From: Agrostemma githago | Lineage: Eukaryota; Streptophyta; Magnoliopsida; Caryophyllales; Caryophyllaceae | Reading direction: 5' to 3' | Length of the DNA stretch: 64,000 nucleotides | Assembly: GCA_958450325.1 (NCBI GenBank) | Contig: OY288243.1 | Location: 60,558,606-60,622,605 of the forward strand | Part shown: piece by piece, positions 45,994-57,507 of the stretch | Position numbering within the stretch: position 1 is the first letter of the stretch | Layout of the letters: each line of letters opens with the position of its first letter | Made by a program: the position numbers and the translations under genes | Notes under the pieces: model-generated | Seen by the model: the letters and a program-made list of their open reading frames with translations, nothing else | The model's database searches: none | Told to the model about the DNA's origin: nothing

Positions 45994-46128
45994 CACTCGA
46001 TCGAGTGGTGTAGGTGCACTCGATCGAGTGCCTGGTCTGAGGCCGGTTCGGCTGTTTTGTGAGCTCACTCGATCGAGTGGGCCTCAATCCATTCGATCGA
46101 GTGGGCCTCAATCCACTCGATCGAGTGG
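45994..46128. promoter_or_regulatory. CACTCGATCGAGTG palindrome array upstream of the TATA box (B 5' LTR)
   Basis: Five sites, four perfect, starting 33 bp upstream of the TATA box. Compared with 18991-19125 one GGCCTCAATCCA-spaced unit has been duplicated, so copy number varies. Confidence 0.6.
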
Positions 46129-47914
46129 GTTAAACTGAAGTTTAGGGTTTTAGAGATAAAGTTTAATCTCTAATTGAAGAGGTTTAGTAGCTCGGATTCT
46201 CTTCTAGAAGCGACGTAGTTGATATTTTTGTGTCGGGTTCATCTTTGACCGGGTGTGGACGTCCGTCCGCACCGCCCGGCGCCTCGCGCGCGCCCCCGCG
46301 AGACCGACCCGATTTTCAGCGTGTGGCGGTGGCCACCCACGCGGCCCCCTCCCTGTCGGGGGCCGGTTTGATCTCGCATACGGGGCGAAGTGTCGGACCT
46401 CGATTTGGATGACGATCCGGACTTGTACTAGACTGGTACGGGCACACGTGTTTCCGTTTGGGAATCGATCGAGTCGTGGTTGTAAATGTTTAAAGGTCGA
46501 TTTGTTTGGTAAGGCGACCTTTTTAGTGAACTGAATACGTTGCCGATTTGTGGAGTCGCCACCGAGTCAATTATGGGGGCTCGGAAACCGTTCTTGTCAA
46601 CTTTGATCCCTTGCCGGCTCAAAGTTGAGTGGCACGGGACTTAAAGATAAAGACTTGTACCCTTAAGTACTCCATGCCGGGAATGACTCTCATTGCCAAT
46701 GGTTTCGGACATCCGGAAACTGTCGATTCTGAGTAAGGGGTGAGGGTACGTATTGGGAAGCCAACATCCGATAGATGTCAACACCCAATCTCACTCGCAC
46801 TATAGCGGCCTCTACTAATCAATCGGTGGGCTGATAACCTAGTTCTTTTGTTGTGGTGGAAATACTGTAACATCCGTTGTCTTAACCCAATGCCTTTTAC
46901 TACGTCGGTTGTTTTAAGGACAAAAGAGTATTGTCGTCAAAGTAGTTGTGTTTACATTCTTTGCATGCGATTTCACGTGACAAGCAGGCCATGAAAAGAT
47001 GCACGTACGAGATTAGAGAGTACTAGTATTATACGTATTAGCAAATCAGTTTTAACGCGATAATACGGGTATTAGTCATTCTCGTGGTATACCTTACCTG
47101 GTATTCTGCTTAAGATGTGTCGGTTCGGTAGGAATAGAGATGCATTGAACCTAGTAAGGCGAGCACCTGGATTAATACGGAACCCGATCATCACTTTGTT
47201 CAGTTTTAGTTGTTTTACGTTTTGAATTCCGTGTTAGGTGATTTAGCATGCGATTATAAGGTCATAAAAGCAATAAATCATACGAAAAACTGTAAATGCA
47301 AGTAAATCACATTGTGAGTAGTTGCACCCTCGGAGTGTACACTAAAAAAGATTCGATGTAGATAGTTGAGAATGGATCTCGGAATTACTCGGGTCTATTT
47401 AGTGTGTTTTAGTATTTGAGGTTGAAGTTGGGACGTTACGTGTTTTAGGATATGTTCGTGGACCTAGTGTCCACATCTAGTGTTATCGTAGTGCATAATA
47501 AAAGAAAGTGCAAATATGAAAAGTTTTGTTTAGATGACAACCTAGTGACGACTCGATTTCAACAGTCGGATCCTCCTAGCTTGACCAGTGACTCCGGCAG
47601 AGCTCCGTTACCGTTTTCCCCTCATGCGGCTACTCCGGCAGAGCTTCGTTACTATGGACTAGTTCTGCGGCTAATCCGTCAGAGCTTCGCTACTAGATTT
47701 GAGCTAGTCGATCACAGACACCTCGGTATCGAGTGGGGTGCTCGAAGGTGAGGAGTAGCGTCGATGTCACTTTATCGGAATTATGATCGAGTGGATCGTT
47801 TGCCTCGGGTGTCGGAGTGCGAGCCTTTAGCGAGAGAAAGGAGAGAAAAGAACGAGTTGTGTAGAAGTAGGCACGAACTCGTGATTGTGTGTCGAATGAA
47901 TGAGGTGAGGGAGG

Positions 47915-47922
47915 TATTTATA
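47915..47922 (-). promoter_or_regulatory. TATA box of C 3' LTR
   Basis: TATAAATA on the minus strand. The 5' LTR copy near 59169 is changed to CATAAATA. Confidence 0.6.
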
Positions 47923-47978
47923 GGTGTTTTCGGTCCTCGTCACCCATATGGACGCCCGTGGTCAAGCGGCTCAGTCTT

Positions 47979-48018
47979 CAGGCGCCTGGTTTGAGGCAGT
48001 TCAGTCTTCAGGCGCCTG
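47979..48018. promoter_or_regulatory. Two CAGGCGCCTG palindromes upstream of the C LTR TATA box
   Basis: Both are perfect and sit in a CAGTCTTCAGGCGCCTG direct repeat 30 bp apart. In the 5' LTR the first is perfect (59233-59242) and the second degenerate (59263-59272). Confidence 0.55.
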
Positions 48019-48444
48019 AGCTGAGGCTGTCGAAGTTTTGAAGATCCGATATCAAAACTTTCCAAAACGGAGAAGATGCATATCTTAGGTTATCTTGGAG
48101 GTTAAGGCTCCCCCCTAACCCTAGTGTGTCAAGCGCCGGGTGGGCTTCGGGTGCACGTCCCGAGGTTCGCTCGGCCCGATGCGTTGACTCGGGTTTGACT
48201 TTGCACATTTCGTTACCGATTCGGGGCCCCGGTGTCGGAATTGTCTCTAATTAGTGTCGACGCGACCATAATGACACGACTAAGCCTGCCTTGATGTTAA
48301 TTTAATCTTTCCGAGTAATTATTTGATCCGTTATATAGAAAAACTATCTAAAAATCGCGAACTCGCGTCACATTGCAATCCAATCATCATCGGGTGTTTG
48401 TCGGGCACTCATGCAACCACCAGGTCCAAATCTGGGTGACTACA

Positions 48445-48466
48445 GAAGCCCCCACCTTGACTTAGG
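48445..48466 (-). other. Polypurine tract of element C
   Basis: The minus strand reads AAGTCAAGGTGGGGGCTTC directly before the LTR start, similar to AGAGTGGGGGCTC of element A. Confidence 0.75.
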
Positions 48467-48799
48467 CTTGGACATGGCGAAAGTCAAAGTATAGCCACCC
48501 AGGTCAATCGAAGATTACGACCTGGTGGTTGTCCGGTCAGGTCGTTTTAAGTCCATTGGACTACGTGTTGAGGCTCGCCAGCCATAGCTTAGAAATCATA
48601 CCTGACGTCTTCGCTTGTGGTTGCTTGCTTGGGCCCGGGCCGTTGCTTGATATCTCGTTCTTGGTTCTTTATGCGCGCGCACTTTGTCTTCTTTGGCTCG
48701 TTTAAACGGTTTGTTTAGTTTTTTAAATGTATTAAGTGATGTGTTATGTGTAAGTGCAAAAAATGCTCATACTTATGTTTGAACTAACTTTTGGGATGC

Positions 48800-49330
48800 T
48801 TGTGAACCCTTGATAAAACGTTCGATGGCGTTAGTCTCCACTCGAGCGGTCGTTTTCGGGATGCTTGTGACCCCTTGGGCGAAATGAAGTGAAACAACAA
48901 AAACGTTCGAGGGCGTTAGTCTCCACTCGAACACCTGTCTTTCAGGATGCCTCTGACCCCTAGGACAAAACAAGATGATGTAAACTATTCGAGGGCGTCA
49001 GTCTCCACTCGAATAGCTGTCCTCGGGGATGCTCTGACCCTAGGATAAAATTGTTGTTGTTAACTACTCGAGGGCATCAGTCTCCACTCGAGTAGCTGTC
49101 TTCGGGGATGCTCTGACCCCTAGGACAAAATTGCTGTTGTTAACTACTCGAAGGCCTCAGTCTCCACTCGAGCAGGTGTCTTCGGGGATGCTCTGACCCC
49201 TAGGACAAAATTACTGTTGTCAACTACTCGAGGGCGTCAGTCTCCACTCGAGCAGCTGTCTTCGAGGATGCTCTGACCCCAAGGACAAAGTACACCATTC
49301 GAGGGCGTCAGTCTCCTCTCGAATGAAAAA
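48800..49330. repeat. Minisatellite 1 of element C (about 80-bp units)
   Basis: About seven units contain TTCGAGGGCGTCAGTCTCCACTCGAA-type inverted arms, GGGATGCTCTGACCCC and GGACAAAATTGTTGTTG. Unit starts include 48985, 49062, 49142 and 49222 (approximate). Confidence 0.85.
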
Positions 49331-49374
49331 TGCTGTGGAGGTATCAGACTCCTTCGAGGGCGTTGGTATCCACT

Positions 49375-49525
49375 CGAAAAATTGTTGTTGCTATGCCTCC
49401 GGGATACTAACGTCCCTCGGGCAAAATTGTCGTTGTTGTGCTTCCGGGATACTAACGTCCCTCGGGCAAAATTGTTGTTGTTGTGCCTCCGGGATACTAA
49501 CGTCCCACGGGCAAAATTGTTGTTT
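49375..49525. repeat. Minisatellite 2 of element C (about 60-bp units, 3 copies)
   Basis: Units: CTCCGGGATACTAACGTCCC followed by CGGGCAAAATTGTTGTTG. Confidence 0.85.
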
Positions 49526-49754
49526 GTTTATTCGTTTTAGTTGAAAGTTTTTTGTTTAGTGAGTTTGTCTTATTTTATTTTGGTTTGCTCTTGCTTTGGT
49601 AGTTTCGATTTTTTGACATGGGCCTTTTGCTTGATTCTTTATTGGTGTCTTAATTCTAGTTAGATATCCTTGGCGGATGGTTGTATTGATTTCGATTTTG
49701 TTTTAGGTATTCCTTAGGGGGACGTGAATTGAATGCTTAGGGACTCGTTTAAGG

Positions 49755-50365
49755 TTGATTTGATTATTCTGAGTGCTACCAGAGAGTCACTTAAAACTGA
49801 ATTAAATTAAATTAAATTGACATGAATTGAAATTGGATTGAGTGCTACCGGGGACTCATCCAAAATTGAATTTTTAAGCGCTACCAGGGCTCATTGAATT
49901 GACTTGACTTAACTTGAATTGGATTGAGTGCTACCAGGGACTCATCCGAAATCGGGTTTTGAGCGCTACCAGGGGCTTGTTGAACTAAATTGAGTGCTGC
50001 TAGGGACTCGTTTAAAATTAAATTGAGTGCTACCAGGGACTCGTTGGATTAAACTGAGTGCGACTAGGGACTCGTTTAAAATTGGTTTTGAATTAAATTG
50101 AGTGCTACTAGGGACTCGTTTAAAATGGGTTTGAGCGCTACAAGGGGCTTGTTTAAAATTGTTTTGAGCGCTACAAGGGGCTCGTTTAAGATAGTTTTGA
50201 GCGCTACAAGGGGCTCGTTTAAAATTGTTTTGAGCGCTACAAGGGGATCATTTAAAATGATTTTGAGCGCTACAAGGGGCTCGTTTAAAATGGTTTTGAG
50301 CGCTACAAGGGGCTCGTTTAAAATTGTTTTGAGCGCTACAAAGGGCTCGTTTAAAATTGAACTGA
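49755..50365. repeat. Minisatellite 3 of element C (about 40-bp units, about 15 copies)
   Basis: Units: GAGCGCTACAAGGGGCTCG followed by TTTAAAATTGTTTT. The later copies (50135-50365) are the most uniform. Continuous frames over this array encode only SATRGSFK-type repeats and are not genes. Confidence 0.88.
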
Positions 50366-50671
50366 AATTGAGGTCTGAATGCTTTGCGGTTCGTTAGACT
50401 CACGAGTTTAAAATTTACCTTAGGAATGCTTTGGGATTCAATTGAGTTTGTTTTGTTTAGATATCGCGCATAGATTGTCATGTGCTTCGGTACGAGTGGT
50501 CTTAATTATTAGCCAGGGGTTTTCACGTTTTTTCCGCTGGGGGGTTGATTTTGATTAGGGGAGGTTTTGAGGTTTCACCTAGTTTGGTTTGGTTTTGCTA
50601 ATGATGTTTTTGGGTTTTTGCAAGATTGGTTTTATTCCTATTTCCCTCGATTGGCACCTAGGATGGTGCGT

Positions 50672-51680
50672 GCTCTTCCGGTAAGGCTTTCGGCGGGGAT
50701 TGAATGGAGGTTGGCTCAGGCTAAGAGTACGATGAGTCACTACTCGTCGGAGAATAAGTTGGTGAACAAGTTGCGCATCGAGGATGTAAACTTCCTTCTT
50801 ACGGTTCGTTTTACTTAGTAGCCCCCAAGGTCAGGGTTGTTGGAATGTCTGTTTTGGTTTTTTTGCTTGTTTTGTCCTATGGTTTAGTGTTTGCTTTCAT
50901 TTTGAACAGTTCGCTTTTCTTTCAGCTTGCTGATTCGACTAATGTTGTTCAGCCCCCAGACTTCCCCTGGACACTGCTCAGGGTTGATGTGGCTGGGGTA
51001 GCCTTTACAGAGCCTCTTTCCCTTTGTTACGCTGAGGAGATGGAGGCTGGGATGGAATGGCGTTTCGGTTTCTGTTTCGAATTTTGGTTCTAAGGGTTAG
51101 GTTTTGTTTGGCTAACTTGTATGGTTTCGCCTTTTAGGTTTCGTCAGCCTGCCATCAGCAGTTGTGGCAGGCTGCCAACTGCTTCCGGACCTACGCCTCG
51201 AGGGTTTCCCGTGACACTTCGGGACCTTGATCGGTAAGTACGCGTACCTAAGGTTGGCTTTTAGGTCGTCTCTATGTTTTTCTAAAGTGCGGGTGACATT
51301 TACAAGATACCCCTGATATGGTGGGGCAACTGGAGACTCGGGTGACCGAGCTCGAGGCGGAAGAGGCCAAGTTGCTGTCGCTCCTGCCATCTCGGGATAA
51401 TGAGATTGTCAAGCTTAAGGAGCAGCTGGCTCGGACTCAGGACGAGACTTCGGCATGGGGTGAGGCTAGGTTCGGGACCGAGGCGGAGAGGGAGGTTCAT
51501 GCTACGGGCGCTACATACCGATAATGTGGGAGGGACTCCCGAGACAGTTACCCTAGATATGTTGTCGGGCAAGGATGGCATCGAGTCTCCTCTTTTTAAG
51601 CTGGAGGATCTTGCCTTGGATGATGACACTGGTGAGTTTGTGATATCTATAAGCGCGGCTTCTAGGGGTCCTCCCTAGTT
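50672..51680 (+). pseudogene. Element C antisense ORF remnant, multi-exon
   Basis: Antisense to gag, in the position of the A and B antisense ORFs. Three or four exon-like blocks are separated by GT-AG-like gaps: MVRALPVRLSAGIEWRLAQA...NKLRIEDVNFLLT; after a TTTCTTTCAG acceptor, LADSTNVVQPPDFPWTLLRV; VSSACHQQLWQAANCFRTYA; and a coiled coil, QLETRVTELEAEEAKLLSLL...KLKEQLARTQDETSA (51318-51524). The coiled-coil end resembles the layout of D antisense gene 1. No PMD or Transposase_28 core is visible and the 5' end is missing, so I treat it as a decayed relative. The exon model is tentative. Confidence 0.5.
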
Positions 51681-54404
51681 TGTATATTTTAGACTTTTAG
51701 TGTTTCGATTGATTTGTTAGCCTTGCATTTTGTTTAGCTTTTGAAATGTTGACTTAGATGACAAGTAATCACTTCAAGTTTGGTTTGTTTGCGATTTCGT
51801 CATAGTTTAGGACATTTTAGAATGCGTTGAGATTGGATGAGAGTACGAAAATGATTTTTCGGGATTCTTAAAATGTGTTAGTTTGAGCCGGGATTTGGAT
51901 CAAGTAGTACGTCGATGAAAATGTTTGACTCGAGACGTGTAAAGATGTAAGAAATGCTTTCTAGCTAAAGTGTATCGACCGAGTGCGTGTTCGGTGCTAG
52001 GAGACAAGTGTGACTGTCTCGACATTCATGTTTAAAATGAGGCTAATAAGAAAAAAGTTAGACCCCTTTTATATCTTAGTGACAGTGCCGTGGTGGGCTA
52101 AAGACGCAATTAGACCGCTTTTTATATCTTAGTGACAATGTCATGCTGGGCTAAAGACGCAAATTGACGATGTCATTCGGGGCTACAACACTCCCCTGTG
52201 GGGTAGCTTATCCCCCTAAAAAAACAAAACGTCTCAGTCTGGTGGACCCAATTGACGTAATGTATTGTCTGCGTGGACCTGTCATTCTTGCGCGGGCATT
52301 TTGGCTTTTGGAAAGGGGTTTAGCGACTTCAAGAGGTCGTTCCTGACGTCCGGGGTTGTCGGATGTGAGATAAAGGTTCAAGATTTTTGAGAAGACCGTG
52401 TTACAAGATAAAGAAGCTATATGGGCTAATGTCACTAAGCGCCCGACCAAAGACGGCGTTACCGGTCCTAGTATTTGTCAGTTCATCTAAACGGACCGAG
52501 ACTGATGAGACTCATATTTGAGAATGTGAGTGAGGAGGGGAAGTGGGATTAGCTGGGCCCACCTTTAGCTAGGGCGGTGGAAGCTTGTGTTTGGAGGGGC
52601 CGATGGTGAGAGACCCAAACAAGCACACCCGAATGGCGAGAAAAGGGGAAAGTCGGACCGGTAGAGCCCGGCCATTTAGTAGTATGTTCTATTAATTGAT
52701 ATTATGTGGCGTATTAGTACTAGTTTTTGTAGGGTTTTGCTTGACATGTCGTCATTTTTCGGGGTAGCCGGATTTCGGATGCTCGATGTAAAGGGCCTCG
52801 ACAAAGGCTTGATTTAACTGATTTTTTTATTAATGAGAAGCACATTTTTTTAATTTTGTTTTCCTTTTTTGTGGTGGCTCGCAACTCGATTCTTCATTTT
52901 GCCCGGGACACCCTTTCGGGTTTTCACTCCATCATCGGCTCACCTTTTTTTGCTTTTCTTTTCTTTTCTTTTTTCTCTCTATTTTTTTTACGACCAACTC
53001 GTTTCTTCATTTTGCCCGAGGAGCCCTTTCGGGTTTTTACCCCGTCCTCGGCTCGTCGTTTGTGCTTCAACATTGAAATCACTCGTTAGTCAGAACATAG
53101 GGGGTTCCGATTTGCATGTGAATTGAGTTAGTGATTTTTTGCTATTTTTGTTGGTTGTACCCTTGGAAGGGTTGCCTACGTATCTGCGTTTAGACGGAAT
53201 CAAACCATGTTCGTAGTTCATATTAGATGTGAGTGATTTTGCTTTAGACTCGTTATGCCAATTATTGATGTGAGATGTTTAGAGTGTTTCTCATGGGTTT
53301 TCAACCTAGCTAAAAATTAATGTGAAATGGTCAGGTGTGACCCCTTGAAAGTGACAATTACCGAGATACCGTGTTTGGGTCAAGGCGACTGGCTTGGATG
53401 GTTTTGGAATGTGGAGCTAGGTAGTGAGTGGTTTCGATAAATCAAAATCTGAAGTTGATTTTGTGGAGTTAAGGCTATGAGGTTACGGTTTCGTTATGTG
53501 GTAGGAAAGGGGATGCTGAGTAAAAATGACTCGGGCTTCGATCGGGTGGGTTGTAAATTACGTGGGATCTGATTTCCATGTCTAGCCCTAACGGTTGGGA
53601 TTATCCTATTGAGGTTGAATCCTCAAAATTCCGGACTGTCTCCTAACAAGTGTCTCGGGAAGGTCTTAAGGGTTGTAATGTAGGGAGGCTAGTATTTGGA
53701 TGCTAGCTGACTGGCCTGTTCATTTTTCTTTTTCTCTCTTTTTTTTTGCTTTTTGTTCGGACTTTGTACTTAAAGTCGAATTGGATGATTGGGGGTTTCA
53801 TTAACCGTTGATTTTGGTCTTGATAATTGAATTGGGCCGGTTTAATTTGGCCTTGGTTTCATTCTTTCTTTGGCTCCTCTTGGCCATTTCAGACCCTTCT
53901 TTTTTTTCTTTTTTTTGTCGGACTAGCACCTATGGTAGGAATTGGTCGGTCTTTATTTGAGGGATGTTTATTGTGGGAAATGAGTTTGCCTTCCGTCTTT
54001 GATCACAACTTAAAAGACTATCTAGGTTTGTCATAGGATTCGGGGATGCTCGTTCTAAGGGATAGTTTGTGGCTTTCTACACCAGGCATGGAATAGGTAA
54101 AAAAAGGAACTCGGGATCTCGGTTCTTGTAACTCCTTGTTGTTTTGAGGTTTATTTGGTTGTTATCGATAAATGGCATAGTATCGAGTCGTAAGCGAGAA
54201 ATGTATGTTTTAAATCAAGCGATTGTCGAGGCGCATTATAAAGGAAGAAAAGTTTATTTCTTTTTATTGATAGTAATAAGCGGGCTACGTGCCCAAGACA
54301 TTGATTTTTGGGGAGGTGGAGGACAAGTCCCCTCGCACCTCTTGACTTGATGCGAAAAACAAAAAGACATTTATTACAATATTAGGTCTAGGCCCTAAGA
54401 CGAA
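51681..54404. other. Non-coding interior of element C where pol is missing
   Basis: 2.7 kb with no protease, RT, RNase H or integrase motif in either strand. The conserved hairpin block (53154-53222) lies here, including ACCCTTGGAAGGGT (53159-53172) and TGCCTACGTATC. Pyrimidine-rich tracts near 52940-53080 are otherwise featureless. Confidence 0.65.
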
Positions 54405-55871
54405 CTAGACTCTGACTCGGACACAGATTTTACTCGTCTTGGCGGGTGCTCGCGGGTTGTCGGGATCTTCCTCGATATTCAGGACATTCTCCTCTATGAG
54501 ATCGAGGTGGGAACAATCGATGGTATCATCAAAGATAGCATGGACACTAAATGGGTTTGTGGTATTGTTTGGTTTCTCGCGTGGAGGGAGAGGAATCGTC
54601 CCGTTTTCGATCATGTCTTGTATGACATGTTTGAGTCGAAAGCAAGATTCGGTATCATGCCCATTGCCACGGTGGTAATGGCAATACTTATTGGCATCCC
54701 ACGACTTTCCTTTTCTGGCCGCGGACGGTTCTGGGGTAGGGCCTATGGGTTCGAGCTTCCCTTGTTCGGTTAATCTTTTTAGAGCATCGGCGTATCTGAT
54801 GCCTTGTTTGGAGAATGTTCTAGAGGTAAAGTTTGTTCTTCCCCGGGTGGTTCGTTCGACTAGGTGTACTTCTTCGGTTTTGTTATTCTCGGATGACCCG
54901 TAAGAGCGGGTTCCTGTGGATATAGTTGGACCTTGATAACCTTTCCCCATTATTTTGGATAATACTCCCTTCCTCATATCGTCCTCCAAACGTATTCCTA
55001 AGGTAGACAATCGTTTGAAGGTATGGATATTTTGGTACCTAAGGTGAGAGGCGTAAGGGGGCCTAAGGTTATTGAGGAATTTCTCTACTAAGGTGGCTTC
55101 GTCGGGGCGGTTTACTAATTGGGTGCTAACCTTTCTCCACCTAGTCAGAAATTCGGAGAAGCCTTCCTTCTCATTTTGGGAAAGGACCTCGAGGCTTCGG
55201 ATGGTGACTTGTGTTTCGGAATTATCCGCGTATTGTTTTGCGAATTCTACAGAGATGTCGTCCCTGGTGGATATCTTTTTGGGGTCAAGGGAGTAAAACC
55301 AGTATCGAGGTGTGTCGCCTAAAGAGGATGGGAATATCCTAGCAAAAAGGCTGGGTTTGACCCCCTTAATGGCCATGTAGTCCTTAAAGGCCCGGATGTG
55401 GTTGAGGGGGTCTTCATTTCCCTTGAACTTTGGTATGTCGGCTAGGGAAAAATTTTCTGGTAGCTAGTCGTTTACCATCTCAAACTTCCTATGGTTTTCG
55501 AGGTGGACATTGTTGCCTTGGTTTAGGCGCATTTGATTTTCAAGAAAGTTTATGCGACTCATGGCAGACTGTAGGATGTCGTCCTGAGGTGGTGTAGTGG
55601 GATCATTAGGGGTGACTCCGGCTGGAACACCGCCTAGTGGCGGGGAGGTTAAAAGGACCTCGTTGAGGATCCGGTTATGGTGTTCATCAGAGGCCTTATC
55701 TTCCAAGTGACCTAGACGGGAATCGATGCTGTTTACGGATGCGTTCATGGCAATGATGGTGGCCTGTAGGTCTTGGATCATGTTGGCTAGGGTTCCTACG
55801 GTGTTATCCCCGGATTGTTCGGCGTTGTTCCCACTATGGTTACTTGTGTCTACGCTTGAATCTCCTGACAT
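54405..55871 (-). pseudogene. Element C gag, one nonsense codon
   Basis: A single frame of 489 codons, interrupted only by TAG near 55464. N-terminal coiled coil (LANMIQDLQATIIAMNASVN), gag core (YWFYSLDPKKISTRDDISV, FAKQYADN, EGFSEFLTRWRK, LGIRLEDDMR), CX2HX4HX4C knuckle (CHYHRGNGHDTESC) and NPFSVHAIF as in element B. The frame closes soon after (VRVRV) and no pol follows. One stop in an otherwise open gag suggests it was maintained until recently. Confidence 0.88.
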
Positions 55872-57486
55872 GACTGCGGAATGGGTGGTATTAATGAGAA
55901 TAGATCTACCCGATGGCTTAAAGACTCAAGGGAGGCTCGTAGTTGAGCGACACGGAAACAAGACCCTTGATTTGCGCGTGTTTGCGGTCATTGAATTAGG
56001 GACTCGGGTGCTTGAGACTCTCGCTGTATTTGGCAAAGTGCCTAATGAATTTTTTGCCTCTGGGACGTGACGATTTGACACAAAGCTCGGGGGTGAGATT
56101 TAAAGAGGACTTTCTCGAGATGAGACGACCCGAAATGTAAGACCTCGAGTAGAGACAACCCTAACACAGACAGTTAATCACATGGTTATACGACGTAATA
56201 AATTGATCGCGATCCCGGCTCAGGATCAAGGAGTTTTGATGCGTTTATTTTTTTAAAAACGATTGAGCTCTTGAAAAGAAAACCTTTTCTTCAAAAAAAA
56301 AAAGGGTTTTTAAAATTGGTGTGACGATGGTGTGGTGTGACGTGAAAATGTGTTGCTACGTGTGCATCGAGAATTTGACGATAGCGAAGGTGTAAATGAT
56401 GGTTTTTGCAAAATAGGCCCGGTTCTAAAGGAACCAGTTTTAAAAGTGTGAAATTGTGCGTTTATCGAGACTACTATTGATCAGCTGGTTCGATAATTGT
56501 GGTGTGGACAGTGCCCGTGACGGGTCGTGATGTCTGGTGACGGTGTTTTTGAAAATGTGACTAAATCTTTATTACCGAGTTTAGGTAGAGAAAGTGTTTT
56601 AGAAAGCCCACTTTTTTAAAAAAAAATGTGTGCTCATATTTGTCCATCCTTAGAATTTCAATGGTGGTGATGGCATGTATAAATGTTTTGTGAATGTAAC
56701 CATTTCGGATTCCTTGACTTCATTAATTGAAGCTTTGGTCGTGTCAACGGTATGTGTGTAAAAACATTTCTTTTTTGAAAACAAGAATGTAACCGTTTGG
56801 TATACCTTGAGTCCATTGATCGGGAGTCTCGGTGGTATTAACGGTATTCGTGGTTGACGGGTTTTGCTTTGGCCAAGATGATGGCATTGAAAATATTATG
56901 TTTTTTTTAAAGTGGTGAGTGTAAAATTTGCCATGATAACAACATCTAAAAATGTTTTTCTTTTTTTGGAAATTATGACTTGATCGGAGTATCAGTGCTT
57001 AAGAAGAGGTCGTTTTGAAAAGATGAGGTATTTTTTGAAAACGGAATTGGGTGTGGTTGAATACGTTGGCGTGGTTGAATCCAGATTTTTAATGTTTTAT
57101 TTGGGTTGTTTGCAAACACGCTACACATAACTAGGAATGCGTACACTCATGCAGGATGCAGACACGGGTAGGTTAGGGTAGGCTACCGCCCACGAATAGT
57201 CTTCACTTAAGTATTGACAAATCATCTAGGGAGACGAGTGCCATACCGTCCGTTCGGAACTATCTGCTTATTAATCCCGCGGGTTACGCGTTAGGCAGCC
57301 GAAGCGTCAACCGAGGATCTCTTCGCGTGTCCCTAAAGATCTTACCGCGAAGAGGTCGATTGGTCCTGATATCGGTTAGGGTGGAATTTTTAGGGCCAAA
57401 ACCTGTAGTGACCATAACTAGGAACTAAGAAATGAGCTTCACCGACCTCGTTCAAGTTACACCACCACTGGAAACTTGTTTCCAAA
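55872..57486. other. Element C untranslated leader
   Basis: 1.6 kb between primer site and gag with no supported gene. Confidence 0.6.
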
Positions 57487-57504
57487 TCCCCAGCGGAGTT
57501 GCCA
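57487..57504 (-). other. Primer binding site of element C
   Basis: TGGCAACTCCGCTGGGGA on the minus strand, three bases from the LTR end. Confidence 0.8.
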
Positions 57505-57507
57505 AAC

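Larger units (their letters stand above)
44066..46253 (-). repeat. 5' LTR of element B, inner part
   Basis: Homologous to 17018-19260. It is interrupted at 46253 by element C and continues at 59706-59966. TATA box (minus) at 45954-45961. Palindrome clusters at 44866-44973 and 45994-46128. Confidence 0.92.
46254..48444 (-). repeat. 3' LTR of element C
   Basis: Inner end GGGTGACTACA next to the polypurine tract. TATA box (TATAAATA, minus) at 47915-47922. Palindromes CAGGCGCCTG at 47979-47988 and 48009-48018. Confidence 0.92.

Noticed and set aside
46230..46534. GC-rich open frames at the left end of element C
   Set aside because: They cross the LTR boundary and recur at 57432-57778 as LTR shadows.
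48800..50365. CRISPR-like array of repeats
   Set aside because: Units are contiguous tandem repeats without unique spacers and lie inside a plant LTR element.
50098..50397. Open frame with SATRGSFK peptide repeats as a gene
   Set aside because: It is only the translation of the 40-bp minisatellite; the opposite strand gives equally repetitive frames.
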